From positions 2,294,001-2,358,000 of the forward strand of contig NZ_CP083691.1 of assembly GCF_020097155.1 (NCBI RefSeq): a DNA stretch of 64,000 nucleotides, given 5' to 3'. This document shows, piece by piece, positions 10,222-18,420 of the stretch; the first letter of the stretch is position 1; each line of letters opens with the position of its first letter. Position numbers and translations under genes: made by a program. This stretch comes from Micrococcus porci. GTDB lineage: Bacteria > Actinomycetota > Actinomycetes > Actinomycetales > Micrococcaceae. The notes under the pieces are model-generated. The model had not been told where the DNA came from, did not search any database, and was given only the letters and a program-made list of their open reading frames with translations.

Positions 10222-11351
10222 GCCTGCTCCTCCCCCGCGTCGAGGCCGTCCAGGTGCAGCTGCAGGTCGCGCTGCTGGCGCGCCAGCTCCTGGTGGGGCT
10301 CGGCGTACACGTGCGCGAAGAGGGCCTCCGGACCCTCCTCGGGGAGCGCGTCCAGGTCTGCCCGCATCCGCGCGGCGAGGTCGTCCGCGGCCGCCTCCGA
10401 GGCGTCGACGACGGCGTCCGCGTCCGCCCCGACGTCCCGCAGGTGGGCCGTGAGCCGCTCCAGCGGGTCGCGTCGCGCCCACGCCTCCAGCTCCGCCGGA
10501 TCCTGGTAGCGCGTGGGGTCGTCGGCGGTGGTGTGGGCGCCCATCCGGTAGGTGACCGCCTCGACGAACATGGGACCGGCCCCGGCGGCGGCCCGGTCGA
10601 CGCCGCGCCGGACCGCCGCGAGGACGGCCAGGACGTCGTTGCCGTCCACCCGCAGGGCGGGGATGCCGTAGCCCCAGGCTCGGTCCGCGATGCTCCGTCG
10701 GGCCTGCAGCCCCACCGGCTCGGAGATGGCCCAGTGGTTGTTCTGGCAGAAGAACACCACCGGTGCCTGATAGGAGGCCGCGAACACCATGGCCTCGTGG
10801 ACGTCGCCCTCGCTCGTGGCGCCGTCGCCGAAGCACACCAGGGTGGAGACGTCCGCCGCGTCGCGCTGGACGCCCATCGCGTAGCCGACCGCGTGCAGCG
10901 TCTGCGCGCCGATGACCAGCTGCTGGGTGGCGACCCCCGTGGCCGCCGGGTCCCAGCCGGAGAAGGAGGACCCGCTCCACACGCGCAGCAGCTCCCCGGC
11001 CTCCACGCCGCGCAGCAGGCACAGGCCGTTCTCGCGGTAGGAGGGGAACACGTGGTCGGCCGGCCGGAGCGCGGCGGCCGCCCCCACCTGGGAGGCCTCC
11101 TGGCCCCGCAGCGGCGGCCACAGCGCGAGCCGCCCCTGGCGCTGCAGGTGGGTGGCCTCGGTGTCCAGCCGGCGCACCAGCGTCAGCTCCCGGTGCAGCC
11201 GCGCCAGCATCTCCTCGTCGACGTCGGTCAGCCAGGGGTCGAGCTCCGGGGAGGGCGAGCGTCGGCCGTCCGGGGTGAGGACCTGCAGCTGCTCGGCGGG
11301 ACGGTCGGAACGCGGTGGGGCGTCCTGCTCCGGGAGGTGCACGTCGGTCAT
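10218..11351 (-). CDS. bkdA: 2-oxo-acid dehydrogenase E1 component, alpha subunit
   Basis: This 377-residue alpha subunit decarboxylates the 2-oxo acid with thiamine diphosphate. The ThDP-binding motif GDGATSEGDVHEAM leads on to CQNNHWAIS, as expected. YRENGLCLLRGV and YRMGAHTTADDPTRY are further family landmarks. It is the first gene of the E1 alpha-E1 beta-E2 operon. An IS481 element lies 84 bp upstream of the ATG at 11351 and splits a CRP/GlxR-like site, so expression of the whole complex may be altered in this strain. Confidence 0.93.
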   Translation of the reverse strand: MTDVHLPEQDAPPRSDRPAEQLQVLTPDGRRSPSPELDPWLTDVDEEMLARLHRELTLVRRLDTEATHLQRQGRLALWPPLRGQEASQVGAAAALRPADHVFPSYRENGLCLLRGVEAGELLRVWSGSSFSGWDPAATGVATQQLVIGAQTLHAVGYAMGVQRDAADVSTLVCFGDGATSEGDVHEAMVFAASYQAPVVFFCQNNHWAISEPVGLQARRSIADRAWGYGIPALRVDGNDVLAVLAAVRRGVDRAAAGAGPMFVEAVTYRMGAHTTADDPTRYQDPAELEAWARRDPLERLTAHLRDVGADADAVVDASEAAADDLAARMRADLDALPEEGPEALFAHVYAEPHQELARQQRDLQLHLDGLDAGEEQA

Positions 11352-11435
11352 GGAAGTCCTCTGCTCGGGCCCCGGGGTGCGGGGCGGCGGAACGCTCCGG
11401 CGTGGTGTTGCCGGTCACGTGCATGTGATTCTAGT

Positions 11436-12529
11436 TGTGATGTCCAGGGACGTTGTTGCGTGAGCAGCTGACAGGCGAAGGCCTCCTGTTGCGAGAGTGG
11501 AGTTGTCAAGAAACCGCTCACGCGAACAGAAGGCCTTCATGTCCCACGCTAACGCCGCCCTGACCCCTCGCGCCCGTCTACGCCTGGCCAAGCTCATCGT
11601 CGAGGAGCACTGGCCGGTCGCCACCGCGGCCAAGATGTTCATGGTCTCCCCACCCACCGCCCGCAAATGGGCCACACGCTTCCGGGCCGAGGGACCTGCA
11701 GGCATGGTCGACCGGTCCAGCCGGCCGTCCACGATGCCGACCAGAACACCGCCTGCGGTGGTGAAACAGATCGTGGCCGCCCGATGGCGCCGGCGCCTGG
11801 GGCCCGTGCAGATCGCCTCAGAACTCGGGATGCCGGCATCCACCGTCCATGCCGTGCTCGTGCGTTGCCGGATCAACCGCCTCGCCCGTCTGGACCGGGT
11901 CACCGCCGAGCCGATCCGCCGCTATGAGCACCCCCACCCCGGCTCGCTGATCCACGTTGACGTCACGAAGTTCGGACGCATCCCCGACGGGGGCGGGCAC
12001 CGATTCGTCGGGCGTCAGCAGGGCATGAAGCACCGCGCGGCGACTTCGGACCGAGAAGGAACCCGTGATGCCCGATACCAGCCCCGGCTCGGGGTGGGCT
12101 TCCTGCACACCGTGATCGATGACCACTCCCGCTTCGCGTATGTCGAGATGCACTCCGACGAACGCAGCCAGACCGCCATCGCGGTGCTGCGCCGCGCGGT
12201 CGCTCACTTCGCGCAGCTGGGCGTGGAGGTGGAGCGGGTGCTCTCGGACAACGGTTCGGCCTACCGCTCGCATGCCTGGCGGGATGCTTGCACCGAGCTC
12301 GGGATCAAGCCCAAGCGGACTCGGCCCTACCGACCGCAGACGAACGGGAAGATCGAGCGGTTCCATCGCACGCTCGCTGACGGGTGGGCCTACGCCAAGT
12401 TCTACGGCTCAGAGACCGAACGCAGGGCCGCGTTGCCTGGGTGGGTGCACTTCTACAATCATCACCGAGTCCACTCCGCGATCGGAGCCGCACCTGCCAG
12501 CAGGCTCAACAACCTCCCTGGACATCACA
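11436..12529 (+). mobile_element. IS481-family insertion sequence, copy 1
   Basis: The element is 1094 bp, bounded by inverted repeats that start TGTGATGTCCAGGGA and continue GTTGTTG on both sides. It is flanked by a 6-bp direct repeat TCTAGT, which fits the NCTAGN target known for IS481. It carries one transposase gene. A second copy of exactly the same length, in opposite orientation and with a defective transposase, lies at 52648-53741. Confidence 0.93.
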
Positions 12530-12534
12530 TCTAG
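11539..12534 (+). CDS. IS481-family transposase (intact)
   Basis: This 331-residue DDE transposase has an N-terminal helix-turn-helix region (LRLAKLIVEEHWPVATAAKM), then an rve-type catalytic core with HVDVTKFGRIPDGGG, VIDDHSRFAYVEMH, VERVLSDNGSAYRS and the region around TNGKIERFHRTLADGWAY. The stop codon TAG (12532-12534) lies outside the element, in the duplicated target TCTAGT, so the host DNA supplies the stop. The start is the ATG at 11539 (MSHANAALTPR); a GTG at 11497 is possible but close to the inverted repeat. Confidence 0.92.
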   Translation: MSHANAALTPRARLRLAKLIVEEHWPVATAAKMFMVSPPTARKWATRFRAEGPAGMVDRSSRPSTMPTRTPPAVVKQIVAARWRRRLGPVQIASELGMPASTVHAVLVRCRINRLARLDRVTAEPIRRYEHPHPGSLIHVDVTKFGRIPDGGGHRFVGRQQGMKHRAATSDREGTRDARYQPRLGVGFLHTVIDDHSRFAYVEMHSDERSQTAIAVLRRAVAHFAQLGVEVERVLSDNGSAYRSHAWRDACTELGIKPKRTRPYRPQTNGKIERFHRTLADGWAYAKFYGSETERRAALPGWVHFYNHHRVHSAIGAAPASRLNNLPGHHI

Positions 12535-12584
12535 TCACATGCCCGGACCCGGGCACCCGTGCCGAGGAGCCCATGGACGACGAC

Positions 12585-12611
12585 GGCCCCGCACCCTGAG
12601 GGTGCGGGGCC
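12585..12611. terminator. hairpin terminator after the DivIVA-like gene
   Basis: A perfect 12-bp stem (GGCCCCGCACCC and its complement) with a 3-base loop lies 18 bp beyond the stop of the leftward gene ending at 12630. It has no clear T-tract, which is common in such high-GC genomes. Confidence 0.75.
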
Positions 12612-12629
12612 GCGTCGGAGCGGGGCGGC

Positions 12630-13193
12630 TCAGCCGCGGCGCAGCAGCACGTCCACGGCGGCGTCGAGGTAGGCGTCCACCTGGGCCTCGTCGTAGCCGT
12701 CGCCGCCCTGCGCGGAGGCGAACCCGGCGCGGCGGACGTCGTCGGCGGTGAGCTCGTCCGAGCCGTCCGTCAGGGTGGCGCGCAGGCGGTCCACCAGTGC
12801 GTCGACGTCGTCCACGTCGTAGGACTGCGCGTCGTCCGCAGAGGGCCGGCGGAAGCGTTCGGCCGGCGCGCGGTCGGCACGGCCCAGCAGCTCCTGCGAG
12901 CGCTCGGCCAGCTCCCTGTCCCACGCGCCGTCGCCGACGGCGTCCTCACGCTCGCGGCCCATGAGGACCTCCTCGAGGCGGTCCAGCTCGTCGTCCACCT
13001 GGTCCGCGGCGTAGCCGCCGTTGACGGTGGCGAAGCGCGCCTGACGGACGTCCTCGGCGGTGAGGTCGCCCTCGCCGGCCTCGGCGCGGCGGGCGCGCTC
13101 CAGGAACGCGTCCACATGGGCGGGCTCGTAGCCGATCTCGTCCGGCCCGACGTGCTCGAAATCGGCGCGGGCCTCGGGGCTGGTGGGGGTCAT
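12630..13193 (-). CDS. DivIVA-domain-like small protein
   Basis: This 187-residue acidic protein is made of repeated short units that resemble the DivIVA membrane-binding and coiled-coil start: GYEPAHVDAFLERA, GYAADQVDDELDRLEEVL, YDVDDVDALVDRLRATL and GYDEAQVDAYLDAAVDVL. Two paired units are followed by similar DLTAEDVRQARFAT and ELTADDVRRAGFAS stretches, so it looks like an internal duplication. The ATG at 13193 follows AGGAG. It lies after cdsA in the same direction. A role near the cell pole or septum is only suggested by the domain. Confidence 0.8.
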   Translation of the reverse strand: MTPTSPEARADFEHVGPDEIGYEPAHVDAFLERARRAEAGEGDLTAEDVRQARFATVNGGYAADQVDDELDRLEEVLMGREREDAVGDGAWDRELAERSQELLGRADRAPAERFRRPSADDAQSYDVDDVDALVDRLRATLTDGSDELTADDVRRAGFASAQGGDGYDEAQVDAYLDAAVDVLLRRG

Positions 13194-13257
13194 GGCGTCT
13201 CCTGCACGGTTCGTGCCCCGGGGGCGGGGCGGGGGAAGGGGAAGGGTCGGTTGAGGG

Positions 13258-14091
13258 TCAGGACAGGGGCAGCGCGAGCACGGCGTAGGCCACCGGGGCC
13301 GCGAAGACGAGGGAGTCGAGCCGGTCCATGATGCCGCCGTGGCCGGGCAGGGCCGAGGACATGTCCTTGATGCCGAGCTCGCGCTTGACCATGGACTCGG
13401 AGAAGTCGCCGGCCGTGGCCGCCCCCACGGTCAGGGCGCCGAGCAGCGCGCCCGCCCACCAGGGGTGCCCCACGAGCACGGGAACCAGCACCGATCCCAC
13501 CGCCACGGAGCCCGCCAGGGAACCGAGGGCGCCCTCCCAGGACTTCTTCGGGCTGATCCGAGGGGCGATGGGGGTCCTCCCCCACCGGTATCCCACCATG
13601 TACCCGAACGTGTCGTTGGAGACGACCATCAGGACCAGGCACACGACCATCATGTGGCCGGCGGGCTGGTCGAGGAGGGCGGCCGCGAAGGACAGCAGGA
13701 ACGGCGCCCAGAGCAGGACGAACGTCCCCGCCAGCATGAACTGGCCCGTGGGCCGGCGTCGCGTCACCGCCGTCCAGGCGAACATCAGCACGAGGGACGC
13801 CATCAGCGCCAGGAACAGCGCCGGGATCCCGCCCGTCCAGGCGGCGAGGGGCATCACGGTGGCGCCCACCCACAGCGGGGGCCGTGGCACGTCCAGTCCG
13901 ATCTGACGGATGGCGACGGCCACCTCGTTCACCGCCCCGACCAGCAGGGAGACGACCAGCAGCACCAGGAGCCACGGCAGCCACACCAGGCCCACGAGGG
14001 CGGTGCCCAACAGGCCGACCCCCACGAGGACGGCGGACCGGAGGTCGCGACCGCCGCGTGGGGGCGAGGGGGCTGTGGCGTCGGGCGTCAT
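13258..14091 (-). CDS. cdsA: phosphatidate cytidylyltransferase (CDP-diglyceride synthase)
   Basis: This 277-residue polytopic membrane enzyme makes CDP-diacylglycerol from phosphatidate and CTP, the precursor of all phospholipids. About seven hydrophobic helices are visible. The C-terminal signature is complete: SMVKRELGIKD, then PGHGGIMDRLDS, with the catalytic aspartates. I chose the ATG at 14091 (MTPDATAPSPPRGG); the frame upstream is a shadow of frr. It follows frr closely and is the standard last gene of the rpsB-tsf-pyrH-frr-cdsA block. Confidence 0.95.
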   Translation of the reverse strand: MTPDATAPSPPRGGRDLRSAVLVGVGLLGTALVGLVWLPWLLVLLVVSLLVGAVNEVAVAIRQIGLDVPRPPLWVGATVMPLAAWTGGIPALFLALMASLVLMFAWTAVTRRRPTGQFMLAGTFVLLWAPFLLSFAAALLDQPAGHMMVVCLVLMVVSNDTFGYMVGYRWGRTPIAPRISPKKSWEGALGSLAGSVAVGSVLVPVLVGHPWWAGALLGALTVGAATAGDFSESMVKRELGIKDMSSALPGHGGIMDRLDSLVFAAPVAYAVLALPLS

Positions 14092-14120
14092 GACGCGAGC
14101 ACGTGGGCGGGAGCGGGGGC

Positions 14121-14678
14121 TCACACCTCGAGGAGCTCGGCCTCCTTCTTCTTGGCCATCTCCTCGATGAGGTCGGTGTGCTTCTTGGTGAGCGCGTCCA
14201 GGTCCTTCTCGCCGCGCGCGCCCTCGTCCTCGCCGATCTCCTTGTCCTTGACCAGCTTGTCGATGGCCTCCTTGGCCTTGCGACGGGCGTTGCGCACGGA
14301 GACCTTGTGCTCCTCCGCCTTGTTCTTGACGAGCTTCACGTACTCCTTGCGGCGCTCCGCGGTGAGCTCCGGCATGACGACGCGGATGACCTTGCCGTCG
14401 TTGGAGGGGTTCGCGCCGACCTCGGAGTCGGACAGGGCCTTCTCGATGTTGCGCAGCGCGGACACGTCGAAGGGCGTGATGAGCAGGGTGCGCGCATCGG
14501 TGGTGGTGAAGGACGCCAGCTGCTGCAGCGGGGTGAAGGAGCCGTAGTAGTCCACCATCACCTTGGAGTACAGGCCGGGGTTGGCGCGGCCGGTGCGGAC
14601 GGACGCGAAGTCCTCGCGCGTGGCCTCGATGGTGCGCTCCATCTGCTCCTGCGCAGACGTGAGGGTCTCCTGGATCAC
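14121..14678 (-). CDS. frr: ribosome recycling factor
   Basis: This 185-residue protein has the normal RRF length. It splits post-termination ribosomes together with EF-G. Family landmarks are the helix ERTIEATREDFASVRTGRANPGL, the PLQQLASFTTTDARTLLITP stretch and the C-terminal helix with KDLDALTKKHTDLIEEM. The start is a GTG at 14678 after an AGAGGAGAG ribosome-binding site. A TAGGAT hexamer about 40 bp upstream may give frr its own promoter in addition to read-through from pyrH. Confidence 0.97.
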   Translation of the reverse strand: MIQETLTSAQEQMERTIEATREDFASVRTGRANPGLYSKVMVDYYGSFTPLQQLASFTTTDARTLLITPFDVSALRNIEKALSDSEVGANPSNDGKVIRVVMPELTAERRKEYVKLVKNKAEEHKVSVRNARRKAKEAIDKLVKDKEIGEDEGARGEKDLDALTKKHTDLIEEMAKKKEAELLEV

Positions 14679-14738
14679 GATCTCTCCTCTGGGGGTGGTG
14701 TGCTTCTTGCGTCCATCCTACGCGGACGGCCGGACGCC

Positions 14739-15491
14739 TCAGGGGGTGACGGAGGTGCCGATCTCCTCGCCGAGCAGGGCGCGGGTCACGTTGCCGGGGC
14801 CCTCCATGCCGAACACCCGCATGGACAGCCCGTTGTCCTTGCACATGGTCATGGCGGTCAGGTCCATCACGCGGATGTCCTTGCGGAGGGCCTCGTCGTA
14901 GGTGAGGTGCTCGAGGCGCTGGGCGGTGGGGTCTTTCTTGGGGTCCGCGGTGTAGACGCCGTCCACACCGGACTTCGCCATGAGGACCTCGTCCGCGCCG
15001 ATCTCCAGGGCGCGCTGGGCGGCCACGGTGTCGGTGGAGAAGTAGGGCAGGCCCGTGCCGGCGCCGAAGACGACGACGCGCCCCTTCTGCATGTGCCGGA
15101 CGGCGCGCAGCGGGATGTAGGACTCGGCGACCTGCTCCATGTGGATGGCGGACTGCACCCGCGTGGAGACGCCGGCCTGCAGCAGGAAGTCCTGCAAGGC
15201 GAGGCAGTTCATCACGGTGCCGAGCATGCCCATGTAGTCGGCGCGGCGGCGGTCCATGCCGGACTCGGAGAGCTCGGCGCCGCGGAAGAAGTTGCCGCCG
15301 CCGACGACGATCGAGATCTCGACCTGCTCCGCGGCCTCCGCGATCTGCTCGGCGATCCCGCGCACGGTGACCGGGTCGATGCCGACGGAGCCGCCGCCGA
15401 ACACCTCGCCGGAGAGCTTGAGGAGGACGCGACGCCGGCCGGTGTCCTCGGCGTCCACGGCGTGGTTCTCGGGCTGCTGTGCGGGGCTCAT
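14739..15491 (-). CDS. pyrH: UMP kinase
   Basis: This 250-residue kinase phosphorylates UMP to UDP in pyrimidine nucleotide synthesis and is usually a hexamer regulated by UTP and GTP. The amino-acid-kinase fold landmarks are [42 protein letters not shown], a [16 protein letters not shown] segment and [13 protein letters not shown]. The ATG at 15491 is preceded by AGGAG. A TAGGAT hexamer at 15553-15558 and a terminator after tsf suggest that pyrH starts its own transcript. Confidence 0.97.
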   Translation of the reverse strand: MSPAQQPENHAVDAEDTGRRRVLLKLSGEVFGGGSVGIDPVTVRGIAEQIAEAAEQVEISIVVGGGNFFRGAELSESGMDRRRADYMGMLGTVMNCLALQDFLLQAGVSTRVQSAIHMEQVAESYIPLRAVRHMQKGRVVVFGAGTGLPYFSTDTVAAQRALEIGADEVLMAKSGVDGVYTADPKKDPTAQRLEHLTYDEALRKDIRVMDLTAMTMCKDNGLSMRVFGMEGPGNVTRALLGEEIGTSVTP

Positions 15492-15576
15492 CTGGTGCTC
15501 TCCTCGTCGGGCCGAAGCGCGGGCCGGGTCGCGGCGCCGCGGGTGCGCCCCCGATCCTACCGCCCGGACACGGCGA

Positions 15577-15609
15577 CGCCCCGCCCCTCCGCACGGGAGG
15601 GACGGGGCG
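15577..15609. terminator. hairpin terminator between tsf and pyrH
   Basis: The arms GCCCCGCCCCTCC and GGGAGGGACGGGGC form a 13-bp stem with one mismatch and a four-base loop, 40 bp beyond the tsf stop. The arms are almost the same as those of the hairpin at 24337-24378. Confidence 0.75.
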
Positions 15610-15648
15610 CCGTGGCGTGGTCCTGGACGGGTCCCGGACCGGGGTGGA

Positions 15649-16485
15649 TCAGTTGCCGACGCGGAAGCGGGCGTAGCCGGTGACGGCGGTGCCGGCCTCG
15701 GAGGCCACCTTGCCGACGGTGGTCTTCGGGTCCTTCGCGAAGGGCTGGTCCACGAGGACGCCCTCCTTGAAGAAGCCGGTCAGGCGACCCTCGACGATCT
15801 TGGCCAGGGCCTGCTCCGGCTTGCCCTCGGCACGCGCGGACTCCTCGGCGATGCGGCGCTCGTTCTCCACGGTCTCGGCCGGGACGTCCTCGCGGGTGAG
15901 GTACGTGGGCGAGTAGGCGGCGGTGTGCACGGCGATGTCGTGCGCGGCCGTCTTGGCGGCGTCGGAGTCGGCATCGACGGCGAGCAGCACGCCCACCTGA
16001 GCCGGCAGGTCCTTGGAGGTCTTGTGCAGGTAGGCGTCCACGTGGGCGCCCTCCACACGGGCCACGCGACGGACGGCGACCTTCTCGCCCAGCAGCGCGC
16101 CCTCCTCGGTGACGTAGTCGCCCAGGGTGCGGCCCTCGTGGTCGGAGGCCAGCAGGGAGTCGACGTCCGCGGCGCCGGAGGCCACGGCGGCCTTCAGCAC
16201 GACGTCGCCCAGGGAGATGAACTTGTCGGCCTTGGCCACGAAGTCGGTCTCGCAGTTGAGCTCGATCATCACGCCGACGCCGTTCTCGACGGTCGCGGCC
16301 ACGAGGCCCTCGGCGGCGGAGCGGCCCTCGCGCTTGGTGGCGCCCTTGAGGCCCTTCACGCGGATGATCTCGACGGCCTTGTCGGCGTCGCCGTTGGCCT
16401 CGTCCAGAGCCTTCTTGACGTCCATCATGCCGGCGCCGGTGCGCTCGCGCAGGGCCTTGATGTCTGCAGCGGTGTAGTTCGCCAT
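15649..16485 (-). CDS. tsf: translation elongation factor Ts
   Basis: This 278-residue protein is the nucleotide exchange factor for EF-Tu. The N-terminal UBA-like domain ([19 protein letters not shown]) and the core motif [13 protein letters not shown], which contacts EF-Tu, are present, followed by two subdomain repeats. The ATG at 16485 is used. It lies downstream of rpsB, as in nearly all bacteria, but a perfect hairpin sits in the 97-bp gap between them. Confidence 0.97.
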   Translation of the reverse strand: MANYTAADIKALRERTGAGMMDVKKALDEANGDADKAVEIIRVKGLKGATKREGRSAAEGLVAATVENGVGVMIELNCETDFVAKADKFISLGDVVLKAAVASGAADVDSLLASDHEGRTLGDYVTEEGALLGEKVAVRRVARVEGAHVDAYLHKTSKDLPAQVGVLLAVDADSDAAKTAAHDIAVHTAAYSPTYLTREDVPAETVENERRIAEESARAEGKPEQALAKIVEGRLTGFFKEGVLVDQPFAKDPKTTVGKVASEAGTAVTGYARFRVGN

Positions 16486-16540
16486 GCTCGTTGGGTCCTT
16501 CCCGATGTGTGGGTGGTGACGGGGTGTTCTGGTCGACTCC

Positions 16541-16574
16541 GTCCGGGGCCGGGCGCGTGCGCCCGGCCCCGGAC
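16541..16574. terminator. perfect 16-bp hairpin between rpsB and tsf
   Basis: The two 16-base arms (GTCCGGGGCCGGGCGC and its complement) are separated by two bases and lie just after the rpsB stop codon. This is strong enough to act as a partial terminator and so set the rpsB to tsf ratio, or as a processing or stability signal. The hairpin is seen; its function is inferred. Confidence 0.75.
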
Positions 16575-16582
16575 GGGACGGA

Positions 16583-17416
16583 TCACTCGGCCGCGGGGGC
16601 CTCGGACTCGGCGGCCTCGGCGGCGGGGGCCTCGGCCTGGGCGGCCTGCTCGGCGTTGTGCTGCTCGAGCAGCTCGCGCTCCCACTCGGCCATCGGCTCG
16701 GCGGAGGAGTCGCCGGACTTGCCGCCCTGGCGGGCGATCAGGCCCTCGGCCACGGCGTCGGCCACGATGCGGGTGAGCAGGGTGACGGAGCGGATCGCGT
16801 CGTCGTTGCCCGGGATCGGGTAGGCGACCTCGTCCGGATCGCAGTTGGTGTCGAGGATGGCGACGACCGGGATGTTGAGCTTCTGGGCCTCGTCGACGGC
16901 CAGGTGCTCCTTCTTGGTGTCCACGATCCACACGGCGGAGGGGGTGCGGGCCATGTCGCGGATGCCGCCGAGGTTGCCCTGCAGCTTCTCCAGCTCGCGG
17001 TTCAGGAGCAGCAGCTCCTTCTTGGTGTGGGTGGAGCCGGCCACGTCCTCGAAGTCGATGGCCTCGAGCTCCTTCATGCGCTGCACGCGCTTGGAGACCG
17101 TGGAGAAGTTGGTGAGCATGCCGCCCAGCCAGCGGTGGTTCACGTAGGGCATGCCCACGCGGGTGGCCTGCTCGGCGATGGCCTCCTGGGCCTGCTTCTT
17201 GGTGCCGACGAACAGGATGGTGCCGCCGTGGGCGACGGTCTGCTTGACGAACTCGTACGCACGGTCGATGTAGGTCAGCGACTGCTGCAGGTCGATGATG
17301 TAGATGCCGTTGCGCTCGGTGAAGATGAAGCGCTTCATCTTGGGGTTCCAGCGGCGGGTCTGGTGGCCGAAATGGACACCGGAGTCGAGCAGCTGGCGCA
17401 TGGTCACGACGGACAT
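16583..17416 (-). CDS. rpsB: 30S ribosomal protein S2
   Basis: This 277-residue protein is clearly S2: [20 protein letters not shown] at the N-terminus, [20 protein letters not shown], then [14 protein letters not shown] and [15 protein letters not shown]. The C-terminal tail after about residue 235 is Ala/Glu-rich, as in other actinobacterial S2 proteins. The ATG at 17416 is used. It is transcribed leftwards, divergent from the M23 gene, over a long leader. Confidence 0.98.
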   Translation of the reverse strand: MSVVTMRQLLDSGVHFGHQTRRWNPKMKRFIFTERNGIYIIDLQQSLTYIDRAYEFVKQTVAHGGTILFVGTKKQAQEAIAEQATRVGMPYVNHRWLGGMLTNFSTVSKRVQRMKELEAIDFEDVAGSTHTKKELLLLNRELEKLQGNLGGIRDMARTPSAVWIVDTKKEHLAVDEAQKLNIPVVAILDTNCDPDEVAYPIPGNDDAIRSVTLLTRIVADAVAEGLIARQGGKSGDSSAEPMAEWERELLEQHNAEQAAQAEAPAAEAAESEAPAAE

Positions 17417-17690
17417 GGCGTTCCCTTCTGTGGCAGCCGTGGGACCCCGCGCTGCGCGCGCGGGCGGTCTGCCGGTCGTTGTGTTTCACGGTTGCGCGGC
17501 TGGGCGGACGCTCAGCCCCTGGCATCGCGACGGCGGGCGGCCGGGCCCCGCGTGCACCCCGTCGATCCAGGAGGATCGGGGGGACCGGACGTGGGGGCTG
17601 GACCCGCAGAAGCGGGTCCACCGAGATGCGCGGAGTCGGCGTCGAGGCACGGCACAGGGCCGGTGACACGACACCGCTGACGAGATCCTA
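17417..17690 (-). promoter_or_regulatory. rpsB leader and putative promoter
   Basis: This gene-free stretch of about 270 bases lies between rpsB and a TAGGAT hexamer (17685-17690, reading leftwards). It holds a strong hairpin with arms GGACCCGC and GCGGGTCC (17602-17621) and other GC-rich inverted repeats. A long structured leader before rpsB would fit S2 autoregulation, but I do not recognise a described leader motif. The rest of the 412-bp divergent gap holds the M23 gene's upstream region. Confidence 0.45.
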
Positions 17691-17828
17691 CCGCACCCGT
17701 GCGCGGGCACGGCGACGGGGGTGCGGCGGCGCCGACCGCTCCTGCACAGGCCGTCGGCTGCCGGGACCGGTCCACCGAGGACGGAGGGCGGCACCGCGGC
17801 GTCCGCGTGGACCGGAGAGGGTGGCCTC

Positions 17829-18401
17829 ATGAACGAGGCATCGACCCCTCCCCCGCGGCTCCGGGCCGCGGCGGTCCTCGCCGTCGCCCTGCTGGCGACG
17901 GCCTCGGCGGCCCGCGCCGAGGACGCCCCTGCGGCGCCGCCGGTCACCGGGGCCCTCCTCGCCCCCACGCCGGGCGCGGGCCCCTCGGACGTGCTCCGCG
18001 GGTTCGCCGGGCCGGAACGGCCCTGGTCGCGCGGGCATCGGGGCGTGGACCTCGCGACGTCGAGCGGTCTCGTCACGGCGCCGGCCGCGGGCACCGTGCG
18101 GTTCGTCGGGTCGGTGGCCGGCCGCGGGGTGCTCACCCTGGCCCACCCGGACGGCACGCTCAGCTCGTTCGAGCCGGTGACCTCGGACCTGACCGCGGGG
18201 CAGGCCGTGGCGGCCGGCCAGGAGGTGGCGCGGGTGCAGGAGGGCGCGGCGCACTGTCCCGTCCGCTGCGTGCACTGGGGCGTCCGGCGGGAGGACGCCT
18301 GGGCGGTGGGCGCCGCACGCTTCGACCGATACCTCGACCCGCTCCTGCTGCTCGGATGGTCCGGGCCGTCGGTGCTGTGGCCGGTCGGGGACGCCGGGTG
18401 A
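17829..18401 (+). CDS. secreted M23-family (LytM-like) protein
   Basis: This 190-residue protein has a Sec signal peptide (hydrophobic residues 11-28, cleavage after about ASAARA). An M23 peptidase domain follows, with the zinc motif GHRGVDLA (H70, D74) and the final ligand H149 in CVHWGVR. The first histidine of the usual HxH is a cysteine (C147); I recall the same C-x-H-W-G in the actinobacterial homologues encoded beside rpsB (for example Rv2891), so it may be a family trait rather than damage. A GAGAGGG site precedes the ATG at 17829. It is probably an envelope amidase or endopeptidase-like protein, possibly not catalytic. Confidence 0.85.
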   Translation: MNEASTPPPRLRAAAVLAVALLATASAARAEDAPAAPPVTGALLAPTPGAGPSDVLRGFAGPERPWSRGHRGVDLATSSGLVTAPAAGTVRFVGSVAGRGVLTLAHPDGTLSSFEPVTSDLTAGQAVAAGQEVARVQEGAAHCPVRCVHWGVRREDAWAVGAARFDRYLDPLLLLGWSGPSVLWPVGDAG

Positions 18402-18420
18402 CGCCCGTGGGCCGCGTCGC

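Larger units (their letters stand above)
11424..12539. promoter_or_regulatory. CRP/GlxR-type operator split by IS481 insertion
   Basis: If the IS and one 6-bp duplicate (TCTAGT) are removed, bases 11424-11435 join 12536-12539 to give TGTGATTCTAGTCACA, a perfect TGTGA-N6-TCACA palindrome flanked by a further 3-bp inverted repeat. The site would have lain about 70 bp upstream of the E1 alpha start. The reconstruction is read directly from the two junctions; its role as operator is inferred from the consensus. Confidence 0.7.
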
